Assembly: GCF_042767895.1 (NCBI RefSeq) | Contig: NC_091575.1 | Location: forward strand, 32,614,314-32,624,313 | Reading direction: 5' to 3' | DNA: 10,000 nt | Source: Penaeus vannamei | Taxonomy: Eukaryota; Arthropoda; Malacostraca; Decapoda; Penaeidae | Shown here: piece by piece, positions 8,972-10,000 of the stretch | Layout of the letters: the number at the start of each line of letters is the position of its first letter | Numbering within the stretch: position 1 is the stretch's first letter | Translations under genes and position numbers: made by a program | Notes under the pieces: generated by a model | Told to the model about the DNA's origin: nothing | What the model saw: only the letters and a program-made list of their open reading frames with translations | Database searches by the model: none

Positions 8972-9213
8972 TTAGTTTTGTGGTAGTAATACTGATTTTA
9001 ATTTTGTAAAAACTATCAATATCATCTTGTGTTGAAGTTCTTAATCCCACATTTATTATTAATTGTTCTTGTATTAATTTTGACATTATAATCATTTGCC
9101 ATTATTGAATTGATTGATAGGGTATTTCTTTTAGTGATATATTGACATGCAATTTTTCATGAATATAACCACTACACTTTTTATTGTTAGCATTATTTCA
9201 CTGACAAAAGTTT
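8972..9213. other. AT-rich noncoding DNA
   Basis: Short unique AT-rich stretch with scattered ATT units and no supported gene or motif. Confidence 0.5.
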
Positions 9214-9345
9214 TGTTATTATTATTATTATTGTTATTTATGTTATTATTATTATTATAATCATTATTATTATTAGCTCTACTATTAATGCTGCTATTAG
9301 GTTTATCATTACTATTGATGCCATGATTGATATTATTGTTAATAT
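9214..9345. repeat. (ATT)n-rich degenerate trinucleotide array
   Basis: Runs of ATT/TTA with GTT, ATC and GCT variants, purest at 9216-9232 and 9244-9257. The minus strand reads as Asn-rich and is not coding. It is a third member of the trinucleotide type seen at 1-700 and 6801-7080. Confidence 0.85.
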
Positions 9346-9960
9346 ATTTATTGTTGCTAAATGTCATAATTGGATGATTTATATTTTTAGTCATTTAGGG
9401 GCAACACACTTAAGATTTGATATACTATATGTTTTATGAACTTTAGATAAAAGAACAAAAGAAATTATATTAAATGTTTTGAGATCAGAAATTTGCACTA
9501 AAGAAAAAGTGTACTACAATTAACCCTTTTGCTTATTTTTGAGTCATTTTGAAAAATATCTGTCACTACATATTTGTATTACTTATCAACGAAAGTAATT
9601 TCAACATGTTTCTGCATTTTTATCCATATAAAAGATATTTTATTTTAAACATTTATTGGTCCAGAAAAGGGATCCAAGTTTGACCATGTACTCATTAGGA
9701 TTGCTACAAGCTTTAGCATTGACTATCACAGTGTTAGTAAGGGGGGAGAGTAGCACAGGCAGGTTCAGGTGGATTGGTCTTAACTCCTAAGAGGCTAGCC
9801 GTAAATGTTAACAGTAGACCAATAATTTGCCGAAGGTCAGGCTATGGGATAGCATCTGAGTTTTAATATCTCTAGTAAAATGTATTAAAGTCTAGGTATT
9901 ATTTAGGGCTTATACTAGTATTTCATTACCATCAATTTCACTTTTTATATATATATATTT
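9346..9960. other. AT-rich noncoding DNA with one small inverted repeat
   Basis: No gene is supported. ATTGGTCT (9773-9780) and AGACCAAT (9816-9823) are exact reverse complements around a 35-base loop that contains the palindrome GGCTAGCC (9793-9800). A lone TTAACCC at 9520-9526 resembles the end of the MITE-like family but has no partner end. Confidence 0.5.
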
Positions 9961-9978
9961 CTACCTTTGTTTTGACAG
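9950..9978 (+). other. Candidate 3' splice acceptor at the window edge
   Basis: TATATATTTCTACCTTTGTTTTGACAG is pyrimidine-biased and ends in CAG at 9976-9978, a fair animal acceptor. The 22 bases after it are open in one frame (reading Leu-Asp-Leu-Ser-Leu-Ser from 9981). The exon, if real, continues outside the window, so coding status cannot be judged. Confidence 0.22.
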
Positions 9979-10000
9979 TTCTTGACTTGAGCTTGAGTTT

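Noticed and set aside
9520..9526. TTAACCC resembling the MITE-like terminus (also near 6745)
   Set aside because: The match ends after the CCC, no inverse partner end or internal block is found, and TTAACCC is common by chance in AT-rich DNA.

Overview
The window looks like nuclear DNA from a multicellular animal. It is AT-rich, dominated by microsatellites, and has one sharply bounded GC/CpG-rich island. The very long pure (GA)n run, the degenerate AAT/ATG/ATC trinucleotide fields and the short TTAA-flanked inverted-repeat elements resemble arthropod genomes, and decapod crustaceans such as penaeid shrimp in particular. That assignment is inference from repeat style only. No protein family was recognised, and I do not believe any open frame here is a confirmed coding gene: most of the longer ones are translations of microsatellites or GC-rich promoter DNA, and several start at GTG or TTG rather than ATG.

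Layout. Positions 1-700 are an impure trinucleotide field, fading into AT-rich DNA to about 1200. Positions 1208-1396 are an uninterrupted GA dinucleotide run. From about 1620, and strongly from 1800 to about 2830, the sequence becomes GC- and CpG-rich and holds a cluster of motif matches: a CACGTG E-box, a full TGACGTCA CRE, tandem EGR-type GCGTGGGCG sites, a YY1/Pho-type GCCATGTT core, and three ACGCCC boxes spaced exactly 11 bp apart. I read this as a CpG-island-like promoter and 5' region of a housekeeping or developmental gene. G-richness on the + strand after about 2100, then T-richness from 2850, suggests rightward transcription. A GTAAGT donor at 2100 could end a noncoding first exon. 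If so, the remaining ~7.9 kb would be mainly first intron, and a polypyrimidine-CAG acceptor at 9978 could open the next exon at the window edge.

The downstream AT-rich DNA contains several structured repeats. A small dispersed motif around TTGGCCTTTGC occurs at about 4280 and 4533, and as an inverted pair at 5553-5577/5665-5689 that would fold into a near-perfect stem in + strand RNA. Two copies of one TTAA-flanked, inverted-repeat-ended element (MITE-like, possibly piggyBac-type) lie in opposite orientation at 7915-8068 and 8744-8971; the second has an internal 86-bp tandem duplication. Further AT-rich trinucleotide fields lie at about 6800-7080 and 9214-9345.

The most noteworthy items are the MITE-like pair, the foldback at 5553-5689 and the helically spaced ACGCCC boxes. 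No CRISPR array, operon, rRNA or tRNA is supported.
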